55,623 bases of DNA from Streptomyces ficellus. Its GTDB lineage: Bacteria > Actinomycetota > Actinomycetes > Streptomycetales > Streptomycetaceae. Under the pieces are notes generated by a model. The model had not been told where the DNA came from, made no database searches, and saw nothing but the letters and a program-made list of their open reading frames with translations. The stretch spans positions 1-55,623 of the forward strand of contig NZ_JAUEPL010000046.1 of assembly GCF_030406405.1 (NCBI RefSeq), read 5' to 3'. Of the stretch, positions 8,238-15,622 are shown one piece after another (position 1 is the first letter of the stretch; every line of letters begins with the position of its first letter). The position numbers and the translations under genes were made by a program.

Positions 8238-8312
8238 ATGTCCAAGCGAGGAAACAAGCGCCGCGCCCGCAAAACCAAACGCGCCAACCACGGCAAGCGC
8301 CCCAACGCCTGA
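8238..8312 (+). CDS. 50S ribosomal protein bL37 (24 residues)
   Basis: ATG 8238 sits behind a near-perfect AGGAGG (8227-8232) and opens a 24-codon gene ending with TGA at 8310-8312. The peptide is almost entirely basic (11 Lys/Arg) and ends in NHGKRPNA, the ending I know from bL37. That tiny actinobacterial large-subunit protein was found in mycobacterial ribosome structures and is easily missed by gene finders. An AT-rich TTCTAAACT upstream (8207-8215) may hold the -10. It stands alone between an antisense gene pair and a gene-poor stretch. Confidence 0.75.
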   Translation: MSKRGNKRRARKTKRANHGKRPNA

Positions 8313-8665
8313 AACCATGCATGCGGTCCAGGCCAGCGGCTCCATAAAGGGCCGTTCATAGATCACCCAAAGACCACCGCCCGATTCGCGGCCACCAAGC
8401 TCGACGCGACTCGGGCGGCTCCTCACCCGCCGCGCAACAGCCCTGTGCGCGTCCCGCCTTCCAGGCCGAGCCCCCTGATGGCTAACCGAGCCGTGACCTC
8501 GACGCGGCGATCGCTGGGGCTCTGGAGCAGGCCTTCGCCTGACCGACCAGCGTTTGCGCGCAACCGACCCACCCTGCCAAGGTGTCGCAATTTCAAGCAA
8601 TCCACGGGTGCGCCATCGCTAGCCCGAGCATCCTGGTGCCTCAGCGACCTGCACCGGAGGGCCAC
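8313..8665. other. Gene-poor spacer
   Basis: I see no frame here with the GC3 pattern of neighbouring genes. Short reading stretches such as DLDAAIAGALEQAFA (about 8493-8540, forward, ending in TGA) look gene-like but are too short to name and may be a relic. No terminator hairpin stands out after the bL37 gene. Confidence 0.4.
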
Positions 8666-9181
8666 ATGACGCTCAGGTTCATCGGCACGACCAGCGATGA
8701 CGGTGACTGCCCCACCCTGTACGAGATCGAGGCAACGGGCGACATCCTCGTCCAAGGCGACCGAGTGACCGACCCCGAGCACCTGGCCAGGCTCCGCGAC
8801 CTCAAGGAGAGCGAGACGTGCGTGGTCGTCCCTCGCAGCCTGCTCACCCGCTTCTCCCCGAGGCACGCCCACCCCCATGGTGCCCTTCACGAGCATCACC
8901 CACCTGTTCCGCGAGTTCAAGCACGCAGCGTGGCGTCTGGAGACCCGTCGCGGCTACGCCTCCGACCGCAACAGCGCGGAAGTGGCAGCGATGGCAGGCC
9001 GGCGCGGACATCGCTGCCGAACCGGCCGACGACTGGCGCCGCAACGTCGCTGAGCAAGTGGCGCAGGGCAAGCGGTTCGAGCGGGTCCGGCTTGTGGACG
9101 ACCCGCCGACTGACGGACAGCGGTTCCTCCTCGCGTCCGGGCAGGGCAACGTCCGTGCGGGCGAGGACATCCGTAACCTGA
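8666..9181 (+). CDS. Small acidic protein of the DUF6879/XRE module; natural stop apparently lost
   Basis: ATG 8666 follows CGGAGG (8655-8660). The recognisable protein is MTLRFIGTTSDDGDCPTLYE... to about VVVPRSLLTRFSP (residue ~65). Short proteins of this kind commonly precede DUF6879 genes in Streptomyces, and would be expected to stop near 8860-8880 where the next gene starts. Instead the frame runs on, antisense in style (HAHPHGALHEHHPP...), through the DUF6879 gene to 9181. This suggests that an indel near 8855-8875 removed the stop. The function of the family is unknown; it may be a partner or toxin-antitoxin-like component of the XRE regulator. Confidence 0.5.
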   Translation: MTLRFIGTTSDDGDCPTLYEIEATGDILVQGDRVTDPEHLARLRDLKESETCVVVPRSLLTRFSPRHAHPHGALHEHHPPVPRVQARSVASGDPSRLRLRPQQRGSGSDGRPARTSLPNRPTTGAATSLSKWRRASGSSGSGLWTTRRLTDSGSSSRPGRATSVRARTSVT

Positions 9182-9405
9182 GCCGCGCCGACGCCGAGCA
9201 TCTCGGCCTGCCGGACTGGGACTTCTGGCTCTTCGACTCCCGCATCCTCGTGCGATTCGTTTTCGACGAGAACGACACGACGATGGGCGTCATCGTCAGC
9301 GAGGACCCCGCCGAGGTCCTCGCCGCCTGCCAGGCCCGTGACACAGCCTGGCATCATGCCGTCCGTACCGCCGACTTCGCCAGGCAGGTACGTTCCACTA
9401 TGTGA
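8877..9405 (+). pseudogene. DUF6879 family protein, interrupted by a frameshift
   Basis: From ATG 8877 the frame reads MVPFTSITHLFREFKHAAWR, then LETRRGYASDRNSAE, with good GC3, and then turns to nonsense and a stop. The family sequence resumes in another frame as WQRWQAGADIAAEPADDWRR and continues through DFWLFDSRILVRF and VSEDPAEVLAACQARD to the TGA at 9403-9405. The switch falls at about 8985-8992 (GCGGAAGTGG) and is explained by one extra base. DUF6879 proteins (about 180 residues) are usually encoded directly before an XRE/DUF5753 gene. Here the stop overlaps the regulator's GTG (GTGA). It is either a true pseudogene or a sequencing indel. Confidence 0.75.
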
Positions 9406-10244
9406 GCACCGACTTCCAAGACGGTCGTGAAGTCCTCGGCGCGCGGCTACGTGAGCTGCGCACCGAGGCCGGCCTCGACGGCAAGAGCCTGGCCGAGCGG
9501 CTTGGCTGGCAGCGCTCCAAAGTCTCCCGCCTGGAGAACGGCAAGCAGACCCCATCCGTAGCCGATCTGAGCGCGTGGGCGTCGGCAGTCGGCCGACCGG
9601 ACGTGACCGACGAATTGAAGGGCCGCCTGACGGGGCTTGAGACCAAGTACAGGTCCTGGCGACGGCAGCTCGCGGGCGGACACCGCGCGCGGCAGGAACT
9701 GGCGATCGCTGAAACGGTGAGCACCAAGACCATCCGCGGCTTCGAGGTGGCCCGTATCCCCGGCCTGTTCCAGACAGCCGACTACGCGCGGCACACTTTC
9801 GAGGCGAATGCCGAGTTCCGGCAAGTGCCCAAGGACATCGAGGAAGCCGTTCGGGCCCGTATCCGCCGACAGGACGCGCTGTACGAGGCGGGCAAGCTGT
9901 TCCGGTTCCTCATCTGGGAAGGCGCCCTGTACGTGCGCACGTCCCCGCCGGGCGTGCACGCCGCCCAGTTGGACCGCCTCATCAGTCTCATCGGACTGGA
10001 CACCGTGGAACTCGGCATCGTGCCGCTCGGAGCACAGCTGCGTCGCACGCCCAGCCATGGATTCTGGATCTACGATCAGCGGCTCGTCATCGTCGAGACC
10101 ATCAACACCGAGATGTGGCTGGACGACGAGGACTCGATCCGACTGTACGAGCGGGCCTGGGACTGGCTGGGCGAGCCGGCGGTGTACGGGCATCGGGCGC
10201 AGCGGTTGATCGGTCGTGCACGGGCGGCCCTCGACGCGGTGTGA
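9402..10244 (+). CDS. XRE-family transcriptional regulator with DUF5753 domain
   Basis: GTG 9402 overlaps the preceding stop by 4 bp, so the genes are translationally coupled. The 280-residue protein has an N-terminal HTH (about 11-65, LGARLRELRTEAGLDGKSLA then LGWQRSKVSRLENGKQTPS). The DUF5753 ligand/effector-like domain follows (about 105-275: IPGLFQTADYAR, IRRQDALYEAGKLFRFLIWE, WDWLGEPAVYG). This is the commonest regulator type in Streptomyces accessory loci. It is normally paired with DUF397 or DUF6879 proteins and affects sporulation and antibiotic genes in some cases. The target is unknown; the partner here is the frameshifted DUF6879 protein. Confidence 0.92.
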   Translation: MSTDFQDGREVLGARLRELRTEAGLDGKSLAERLGWQRSKVSRLENGKQTPSVADLSAWASAVGRPDVTDELKGRLTGLETKYRSWRRQLAGGHRARQELAIAETVSTKTIRGFEVARIPGLFQTADYARHTFEANAEFRQVPKDIEEAVRARIRRQDALYEAGKLFRFLIWEGALYVRTSPPGVHAAQLDRLISLIGLDTVELGIVPLGAQLRRTPSHGFWIYDQRLVIVETINTEMWLDDEDSIRLYERAWDWLGEPAVYGHRAQRLIGRARAALDAV

Positions 10245-10331
10245 GCAATCCCGGCCAAACTCCCGAGCCGCGGGAGCAATCTCGCGCAATCGGCGAGCAA
10301 TCGATCAATCCGCGCTCGTACGGTCCTGGTC

Positions 10332-10520
10332 ATGGAGACGGGTATCCAGCCCCTCGGGGCGACATCTGAGCAGTGGTGCCACTGGCACAAGGGCCCCTCC
10401 GGAACCGCCCGGCCGGTGCGGCGAGTTGAGCGTCAGTCCGGCTCACCCGTGCAGCTCTACGCATGCGCGCCCTGCCGCGAACAGCGTGGGCTCACCCCGC
10501 TGATGGAGACGGCGTCATGA
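10332..10520 (+). CDS. Small Cys-rich protein of the XRE module
   Basis: A 62-residue protein starts at ATG 10332. It has WCHWHKGPSGTARPVRRVER and then LYACAPCREQRGLTPL. The C-x(2)-H plus C-x(2)-C spacing suggests a single zinc-binding knuckle. Similar short proteins with the ACAPCREQRGL ending recur next to XRE/DUF5753 regulators in Streptomyces. The stop overlaps the next start (ATGA), so the two are co-translated. Confidence 0.65.
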   Translation: METGIQPLGATSEQWCHWHKGPSGTARPVRRVERQSGSPVQLYACAPCREQRGLTPLMETAS

Positions 10521-10789
10521 CCTACAAGGTCGGCGACTACGTCGTCCACGAGGGCAGGACCGGGCTCATCACCATGGACCTGGGCCCGGGGCTGTACCGG
10601 ATTCGGTTCCACCACGGACCCGCACGGCATGACGGCTCGGTGCGGGAGGCCACCCTTCGCGAGCACCGCCTGACTCCGGCGAGTGCCGAGCAGCAGGCGG
10701 CAGCCATCGAGGCCGGGGTGACCCTGGACAACGAGCGCAGCTACCTCCCCGGTAAGCCCCGCACGCGGACTTTCCAGCGCGTGCGGTGA
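10517..10789 (+). CDS. Small hypothetical protein (KOW/SH3-like beta start)
   Basis: ATG 10517 overlaps the stop of the preceding gene (ATGA). The 90-residue product begins MTYKVGDYVVHEGRTGLITM, a pattern of short beta strands typical of SH3-like or hypermobile small domains. Charged helices follow (ASAEQQAAAIEAGVTLDNER) and then a basic tail. There is no membrane segment or signal. I do not recognise a characterised family. Its place in the module suggests expression with the Cys-rich protein. Confidence 0.6.
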   Translation: MTYKVGDYVVHEGRTGLITMDLGPGLYRIRFHHGPARHDGSVREATLREHRLTPASAEQQAAAIEAGVTLDNERSYLPGKPRTRTFQRVR

Positions 10790-10906
10790 AGCGCGGCGCC
10801 CGGCGGCGAGCAAGACAGGGCGCCCGCTGGAACAGCCCGGCCAGTGCGCAGGATTCCCGTCCCCGCCGGCCGGGTCCACACCCCATCCACCAAGCAGGAG
10901 ACGCCC

Positions 10907-11365
10907 ATGCCCAACGCACGGTCCTTGCTCAGCGACGTGGTGTTCAACGACGTCCGCGCGACCGTCCTGGACAACAACCCGGGCATGGACCCGGACCTGG
11001 CCTCACGCATCCTTGCCGACGCCCTCGCGTTCGTCGCCACCGCCGCGTCTGCCCCTGGCCAAGCCCTCGTACCGTCGCGTGCGGTGGACGAGGGATGGCA
11101 CGCCCTGATCCTGCACACCCCGCTGTACTACTCGCTGTGCGCACGCTTCGGAAACTTCGTGCATCACCTGCCCCAGCGGCCGGACCCGGGTCGCTCCAAC
11201 CAGGCCGTACTGGAGCGCACCATCACCGCGATCAAGGCGGCCGGGTACGAGGTGGACAGGGACCTCTGGCGCAGTCCTGACGACCAGCTCGTCAGGGTGG
11301 CCGCCTCGTGCCAGCACTCCGACGAGTCCGGCCCAATCGTCCTCATCCCCAAGCCCAAGGGCTAG
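10907..11365 (+). CDS. Glycine-rich-domain-protein-like hypothetical protein
   Basis: ATG 10907 is preceded by CAGGAG (spacing 7-8). The 152-residue protein contains VDEGWHALILHTPLYYSLCA (about 64-83) and FVHHLPQRPDPGR. These resemble the conserved DxxWHxxIxxTxxY block and HH/HxP blocks of GRDP-like proteins common as Streptomyces hypotheticals. The conserved Trp-His and His-His residues could form a metal or substrate site, but no activity is known. The gene closes the small-gene module before the tRNA. Confidence 0.6.
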   Translation: MPNARSLLSDVVFNDVRATVLDNNPGMDPDLASRILADALAFVATAASAPGQALVPSRAVDEGWHALILHTPLYYSLCARFGNFVHHLPQRPDPGRSNQAVLERTITAIKAAGYEVDRDLWRSPDDQLVRVAASCQHSDESGPIVLIPKPKG

Positions 11366-11400
11366 TCACCTAGGCTGCGACACGAGGAAAGGATGTCGTG

Positions 11401-11529
11401 ATGGCTGAGTGGATCGACCCTCGATACGCGGCCCTGGTCGCAGCATGGAAGCGCACGCAGCGGCCCGACTCGCGTGATCCGCAACCCCGACCTACGCGCG
11501 GCTTCATGGTGCCGCGGCCCAAGAGCTGA
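11401..11529 (+). CDS. Putative 42-residue protein
   Basis: ATG 11401 follows a purine-rich GAGGAAAGG, and the frame MAEWIDPRYAALVAAWKRTQ... closes at TGA 11527-11529. Codon GC3 is moderate and the site is good, but there is no recognisable family. It could be the end of the module or a chance frame. Confidence 0.4.
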   Translation: MAEWIDPRYAALVAAWKRTQRPDSRDPQPRPTRGFMVPRPKS

Positions 11530-11656
11530 CCGACCGCCCCGGCCGGTCCCGACTGTGGCGGCCAGCCGGGGGCACGCCGCGCGTGAGGCCGACAGCCTCG
11601 GGAGATGCGCCGCCCGCACCGAGTGGCTGCCGCCGTGGGTGGCAGTCGGGGATGCC

Positions 11657-11690
11657 GAAGGCCCCCGGCCGTGATCGGCTGGGGGCCTTC
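11657..11690. terminator. Bidirectional hairpin terminator next to tRNA-Val
   Basis: GAAGGCCCCCGGCCG and its complement CGGCTGGGGGCCTTC (one G-T mismatch pair) form a ~15-bp stem with a 4-nt loop. It lies 5 bp past the 3' end of the minus-strand tRNA and also after the plus-strand small genes, so it can end both units. Confidence 0.75.
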
Positions 11691-11694
11691 GTCG

Positions 11695-11769
11695 TGGTGG
11701 GCGCGGACGGTTTCGAACCGCCGACATCTGCTTTGTAAGAGCAGCGCTCTACCCCTGAGCTACGCACCC
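11695..11769 (-). tRNA. tRNA-Val (anticodon UAC)
   Basis: Read on the minus strand, the gene starts GGGTGCGTAGCTCAGGGGTA and ends CGCGCCCACCA, with CCA encoded at 11695-11697. The acceptor stem pairs GGGTGCG with CGCGCCC (one G-T pair). The anticodon arm is CTGCT-CTTACAA-AGCAG, giving TAC. The T arm holds GGTTCGAAACC. A terminator follows directly. tRNA 3' ends are frequent integration sites, and a regulator-rich small-gene patch lies on the 3' side, but no integrase or second att copy was seen. Confidence 0.97.
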
Positions 11770-12371
11770 GGAATGAGTGAACAGCGTACATGGCGCACGG
11801 GTGCATTCTGCAAACCCATCGCCCTCGGCCGCCGGGACCTGGGGGTAGCCCCAGCACCGGGACGGTGGGTTGCCGGATCGTGGGGAGGGCGGGGATACGT
11901 AGCGTGAGGGTGTGAGAGCGGACCGGCATCGGTAGCGGGGTCCTCGTGGGGCACACCGTATGCGCGGTGTGGTCGGGGGGTGTGGGGTGCCGATGTGGAC
12001 GGGCGCCGGTGGAGCTGGAGGCTTCGGGTTCCGGAGGGAGGCGCTGTGCGCGCGCGTGGAGGGGGCGGCCTTGAAGAGCGTGGTGGCGCGGTCGGGCAAG
12101 GGGCGGATACGGCTCGGGTCCCGTGCCGGGCCGGGTGGAGGCGGTGGGTGAGGACGGTGACGCCTCCGTCGAACTGCCGGGCGGGCAGGCCCGGTACGCC
12201 GGGGAGGTGAAGGTGGTGGCGCGACCGACGTCGGCGGTGGTCATGCCGTCAGGGCGCGGAGCGGGAACGGGCAAGTGACCGTCCGAACCGCGAACTAACG
12301 GGCTCGTGCGTTCGTCCTACCTGGTGGGAGAATGAACCGGGCAGGGGCGGCCGGACGGCACGGGAGCGGAT
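11770..12371. other. Spacer with a possible gene relic at 12123-12278 (+)
   Basis: Most of this 600-bp region shows no convincing gene. One exception is a forward frame from GTG 12123 to TGA 12276-12278 (VEAVGEDGDASVELPGGQAR to SGRGAGTGK), with consistently high GC3. It reads like the C-terminal end of a protein with no matching upstream part in frame (a stop lies at 12072). I do not recognise it. It may be a truncated relic beside the tRNA. Confidence 0.35.
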
Positions 12372-13715
12372 GTGACGGCGACACACGCGCGGCGGTACCT
12401 GAAGGATGTGCTCGCGCTGATGTTGTTGCCGGTGCCGTTGGTGGTCGCCGCGCTGCCCGGCGCGTTCGCCGGGGGCGGTACGCGGCGCTGGTTCGGCGGG
12501 CGCGGGGAGAGCCAGCGGGCCGACGCGCAGGCCGCGAAGGACGCCGCCGCGGCGGCGTTCTACGAGCTGGACACGGCCCAGCGGGACCTGCGGATCTCGA
12601 TCGAGACGATCACGGCGGTGGACGCGTCGCCGGGCGCGCGGCGGGCGGTGGACGACTTCGCCGCGCTCGGGCGGCGGATCGACGAGGTGAGCCATGCGTA
12701 CATCACGGCCGTCGACGCGTACGACCTGGACCGGGACGATCTTGAGGCGTCCGTCGCCTCACGGGCACGCGGCGAGCTGAACCGGGCCAAGGACGACCTC
12801 GTACGCGTGAAGGGGGAGCTGGACCGGTTCGAACAGGGGCTGGGCCCGCTGCTGGACAAGGCGGAGACGCAGCTGGCGCGGCTGGCGCCGGCCGTGGAGC
12901 GGGCGAGAGCGGCGCTCCTGGCCGCGAGCAACGCTCTCGACGCGGTGCGCGGCTCCGGACTGCGCGCGGACGACCTCGCGGCGCGCCTCGCCGCGCTGGG
13001 GCCGGAGCTGACCAAGCTCAACCAGGGCGCCGGCCGGCACGGTGTCGCAGAGACGTTGCAGCGGGCCGACCGCGTCGTACGCGACGCCGAAGCCGTACGG
13101 ATGGAGGCCGAGCGCCTCCCGGAGCGGGCCGCCGAGATCGACAAGCGGCTGGTCTCGCTGCGCACCCGGGCGCAGGCCCTCGCCAACCGCGCCGCCTCCG
13201 TCGAGCCCGTCCTCAGCGAGCTGCGCCGCCGGTTCACCGCCGCCTGCTGGCAGGACCTCCAGCCCGTGCCGGAGCAGGCGGGCAAGCACGTCCACCAGGC
13301 CGAGGAGAAGCTCAAGGAGGCCACCCGTGCCCGGGAGGATCAGCGCTGGGCCGACGCCACCGCCCTCCTGGCGACGGTACGGGCGCTGCTGAACAGCACC
13401 GACGAGGCCGTATCGGCTGCCGGTGAGCGGCTGAACCGACTGAACGCCGTCGCCAAGGACCCCCAGGCGGAGATCGACCGAACCCGCTTCGCGATCCGTG
13501 ACGCCCAGCGGCTCGCCATGGCCGGCCGCAACACCCCCGATCCGCGCCACGCCCGCCCCCTGGACGACTCGGTGGCCCGGCTGGAGCGGGCGATCGCCCA
13601 GCTGGAGGGCCGCCACCCGGACTACTGGCACTTCCTGAGGGAGACCGGGGCGGTACGGGACGCGGTCCACCGCGTGGTCGACATGATCCGCCAGGAGCGA
13701 GGCGGCGGGCACTGA
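12372..13715 (+). CDS. Membrane-anchored coiled-coil protein of unknown function
   Basis: GTG 12372 is chosen (GGGAGCGGA upstream). The 447-residue protein begins with a hydrophobic segment (VLALMLLPVPLVVAALPGAF, about 12-31), then becomes almost entirely helical. Long heptad-rich stretches (ELDTAQRDLRISIETI, RAKDDLVRVKGELDRFEQGL, AEEKLKEATRAREDQRW) look like a TPR/coiled-coil cytoplasmic stalk. Proteins of this type are conserved in Streptomyces next to the FmdB zinc-ribbon gene, which follows here at 13749. No catalytic motif is visible. A structural or scaffold role at the membrane is inference. Confidence 0.75.
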   Translation: MTATHARRYLKDVLALMLLPVPLVVAALPGAFAGGGTRRWFGGRGESQRADAQAAKDAAAAAFYELDTAQRDLRISIETITAVDASPGARRAVDDFAALGRRIDEVSHAYITAVDAYDLDRDDLEASVASRARGELNRAKDDLVRVKGELDRFEQGLGPLLDKAETQLARLAPAVERARAALLAASNALDAVRGSGLRADDLAARLAALGPELTKLNQGAGRHGVAETLQRADRVVRDAEAVRMEAERLPERAAEIDKRLVSLRTRAQALANRAASVEPVLSELRRRFTAACWQDLQPVPEQAGKHVHQAEEKLKEATRAREDQRWADATALLATVRALLNSTDEAVSAAGERLNRLNAVAKDPQAEIDRTRFAIRDAQRLAMAGRNTPDPRHARPLDDSVARLERAIAQLEGRHPDYWHFLRETGAVRDAVHRVVDMIRQERGGGH

Positions 13716-13736
13716 CCGCCCCGCTCATCGCGCCAC

Positions 13737-13742
13737 TAATCT
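13737..13742 (+). promoter_or_regulatory. -10 box of leaderless fmdB-family transcript
   Basis: TAATCT lies 6 nt before ATG 13749, so transcription should start at or beside the start codon. No ribosome site is present. A weak CTGACC sits about 19 bp upstream as a possible -35. Confidence 0.6.
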
Positions 13743-13748
13743 GGTGCC

Positions 13749-13964
13749 ATGCCTCGTTACGAATACCGCTGCCGCACCTGCGGCGACAGCTTCGAGCTCA
13801 ACCGCCCCATGGCCGAGTCGTCCGCCCCCGCCGCGTGCCCGGCCGGCCACGACGACACCGTCAAGCTGCTGTCGGCCATCGCGGTGGGAGGAACGGCCAA
13901 GGCCGCGCCCGCTCAGGGCGCCGGCGGCGGGGGAGGCTGCTGCGGCGGCGGGTGCTGCGGCTGA
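13749..13964 (+). CDS. FmdB family zinc-ribbon protein
   Basis: The 71-residue protein begins MPRYEYRCRTCGDSFELNRP, the classic FmdB/CxxC zinc-ribbon start (CRTC). The second zinc pair is unusual: ACPAGHDDT replaces the usual CPxC, so Cys plus His may complete the site. The C-terminus is a Gly/Cys-rich tail (GGGGGCCGGGCCG). The family is a putative regulatory or nucleic-acid-binding zinc protein. It appears to be expressed from a leaderless promoter. Confidence 0.88.
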   Translation: MPRYEYRCRTCGDSFELNRPMAESSAPAACPAGHDDTVKLLSAIAVGGTAKAAPAQGAGGGGGCCGGGCCG

Positions 13965-13974
13965 AACAGCCCGG

Positions 13975-14195
13975 GCGGTACGGGAAACGGGCCGGGCCAT
14001 GCGTGAAACGGCCCGCGCATGCGTGAAACGGGCGGGCGATGCGGGAAACCGCCCGGGCCGTGCGTGCGCCGTAGCCGTGGCCCCGCCTTCGAGGCGGTAA
14101 CCGTGGCCCCGCCTTCGGGGCGGTGACCGTGGCCCCCCTCGAGGCGGTAACCGTCGCCCCGCCTTCGAGGCGGTGACCGCGCCCGCCTTCAGGGT
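13975..14195. repeat. Two adjacent tandem arrays (20-bp and 26-bp units)
   Basis: At about 13981-14062 there are four ~20-bp units of the type CGTGAAACGGGCGGGCGATG. At 14075-14176 there are four ~26-bp units (one of 24) built on CCGTGGCCCCGCCTTCGAGG, plus a partial fifth. Most 26-bp units contain a hairpin CCGCCTTCGAGGCGG, so the RNA would form a row of small stem-loops between the FmdB and DedA genes, possibly acting as a terminator block. Confidence 0.8.
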
Positions 14196-14214
14196 GGCTT
14201 CAGCTCCGGGTTCC

Positions 14215-14220
14215 TAGCGT
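14215..14220 (+). promoter_or_regulatory. -10 box of leaderless dedA transcript
   Basis: TAGCGT is followed by GGGGGC and then ATG 14227. The 6-nt spacing places the transcript start at the start codon. No clear -35 is seen. Confidence 0.55.
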
Positions 14221-14226
14221 GGGGGC

Positions 14227-14838
14227 ATGGAACGCTGGATCAACAGCCTCATGGACACGCTCGGCGCGCCCGGCGCGGGGATCGCGATCGCGCTGGAGAA
14301 CCTCTTCCCGCCGCTGCCCAGTGAGGTGATCCTGCCGATGGCCGGGTTCGCCTCCGCGACCGGCCGGATCGATCTGATCGCCGCGCTGCTGTGGACGACG
14401 GCCGGGTCGGTCATCGGGGCGCTCGCGCTGTACGGGGCAGGCGCGCTGCTCGGCCGCGACCGTACGGTCGCCATCGCGGCCAAGATGCCGCTGGTCAAGG
14501 TCGCCGACATCGAGCGGACCGAGGCGTGGTTCACGCGGCACGGCACCAAGGCGGTGTTCTTCGGGCGGATGGTGCCGGTCTTCCGCAGCCTCATCTCGGT
14601 GCCCGCCGGCATCGAGCGGATGCCGCTGCCGGTGTTCCTCGGGCTGACGACGCTCGGCAGCGCGTTGTGGAACACCGCGTTCGTCCTCGCCGGTTACGCG
14701 CTCGGCGACAACTGGGAGCAGGTCACGCACTACGTGTCGCTGTACTCCAAGGTGGTGCTGGTAGTGGCGGCCGGCGCGGTACTGGCGTTCGTGGCCGTAC
14801 GGGTCCTCAGGCCGGGGACGGGCGCACGGCGGAGCTGA
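14227..14838 (+). CDS. DedA family membrane protein
   Basis: The 203-residue protein begins MERWINSLMDTLGAPGAGIA. The DedA signatures are complete: ALENLFPPLPSEVILPMAGF (about 19-38, with the functional Glu and PPLPSE motif) and FGRMVPVFRSLISVPAGIER (about 117-136, with the essential Arg residues). Several helices follow, ending in a basic tail. These membrane proteins act in undecaprenyl-phosphate or phospholipid translocation and membrane potential homeostasis. The 3' end overlaps the convergent HAD gene by 32 bp. Confidence 0.92.
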   Translation: MERWINSLMDTLGAPGAGIAIALENLFPPLPSEVILPMAGFASATGRIDLIAALLWTTAGSVIGALALYGAGALLGRDRTVAIAAKMPLVKVADIERTEAWFTRHGTKAVFFGRMVPVFRSLISVPAGIERMPLPVFLGLTTLGSALWNTAFVLAGYALGDNWEQVTHYVSLYSKVVLVVAAGAVLAFVAVRVLRPGTGARRS

Positions 14839-15622
14839 AGCGGCGCAGGATCTCCTCGCCCGCCAGCACGCCCCGCTCCTCCAGTACGTCGACGTGGGCG
14901 GCGCTCCAGCCGGACTCCGCGAGCTCCCCGTGCCCCGGCCGCCAGCCCCGGTCGGCGGCCAGCAGCAGATCGGCGTCGAGCAGCGAGTCACCGGCGGCCA
15001 GCACACGGTCCGCCCCGGCGCGGCGGGCGACCTCGCGCACCGCGGCGCTCTTGGTGAGCGGCTGCGGCACGGCGTACACCTTGCGTCCCTGGAGGGAGAC
15101 GGCCCACCCGCGGGGCGCGGCCCACGCGGCCAGCTCCTTCATCCACCCCTCGGGCAGCAGGTCGCGCTCCACGACGAGGTACGCGAAGAGGTCCTCGGCG
15201 ACCCGTTCCTTGAGCAGCCAGGCCGGGTCGGCGACGGCCAGCAGGTGGGCGCGGACCTCGCCGAGCGTGGCGCACTCGTCGGCGAGGCGCGCGGCGACCG
15301 AGCGGCGCCAGTCGGGGTCGGACACGCCGTTGACGAGGAGGTGCCCGCCGTTGGCGCAGATCGCGAACTCGGGTGCCGGTCCCGGCAGCCGGATGCGGTG
15401 GTACTGCTCGCGCGTGCGGGTCGTCGTCGGTACGAATGCGGCGTGGCGCGGCAGTTCGGTCAGCAGCGCGGCGGCGGCCTCGGTCACGTACGACAGCGGC
15501 TTGTGCTGGTACACCTCGACGCACAGCAGGCGTGGCGCCTCGGCGTCCGGCCCGGTCAGGCCGAGGGCGGCCGCCGAGTAGATGAGGGTGCGGTCGAGGT
15601 CGCTGGCGATGAGCGTCTTCAC
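14807..15622 (-). CDS. HAD-superfamily phosphatase of the Ter operon
   Basis: GTG 15622 overlaps the stop of the upstream StiP frame (GTGA), so the genes are coupled. The 271-residue product starts MKTLIASDLDRTLIYSAAAL, with the DxDxT nucleophile motif at residues 8-12. Motif II is probably the PTTTRTREQY region, and motif IV is AGDSLLDADLLLAADRGWRP near the end. Cof-type phosphatases of this kind occur in Ter operons. There they are predicted to act on a phosphorylated nucleoside-like product made with the PRTase, StiP and CitE-like enzymes. The 3' end overlaps the dedA gene convergently by 32 bp. Confidence 0.88.
   Translation of the reverse strand: MKTLIASDLDRTLIYSAAALGLTGPDAEAPRLLCVEVYQHKPLSYVTEAAAALLTELPRHAAFVPTTTRTREQYHRIRLPGPAPEFAICANGGHLLVNGVSDPDWRRSVAARLADECATLGEVRAHLLAVADPAWLLKERVAEDLFAYLVVERDLLPEGWMKELAAWAAPRGWAVSLQGRKVYAVPQPLTKSAAVREVARRAGADRVLAAGDSLLDADLLLAADRGWRPGHGELAESGWSAAHVDVLEERGVLAGEEILRRFSSAVRPSPA

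Noticed and set aside
8666..11769. Integrated prophage or ICE at tRNA-Val
   Set aside because: No integrase, excisionase, replication or structural gene is present, and no second copy of the tRNA 3' end was noticed. An eroded element cannot be excluded.
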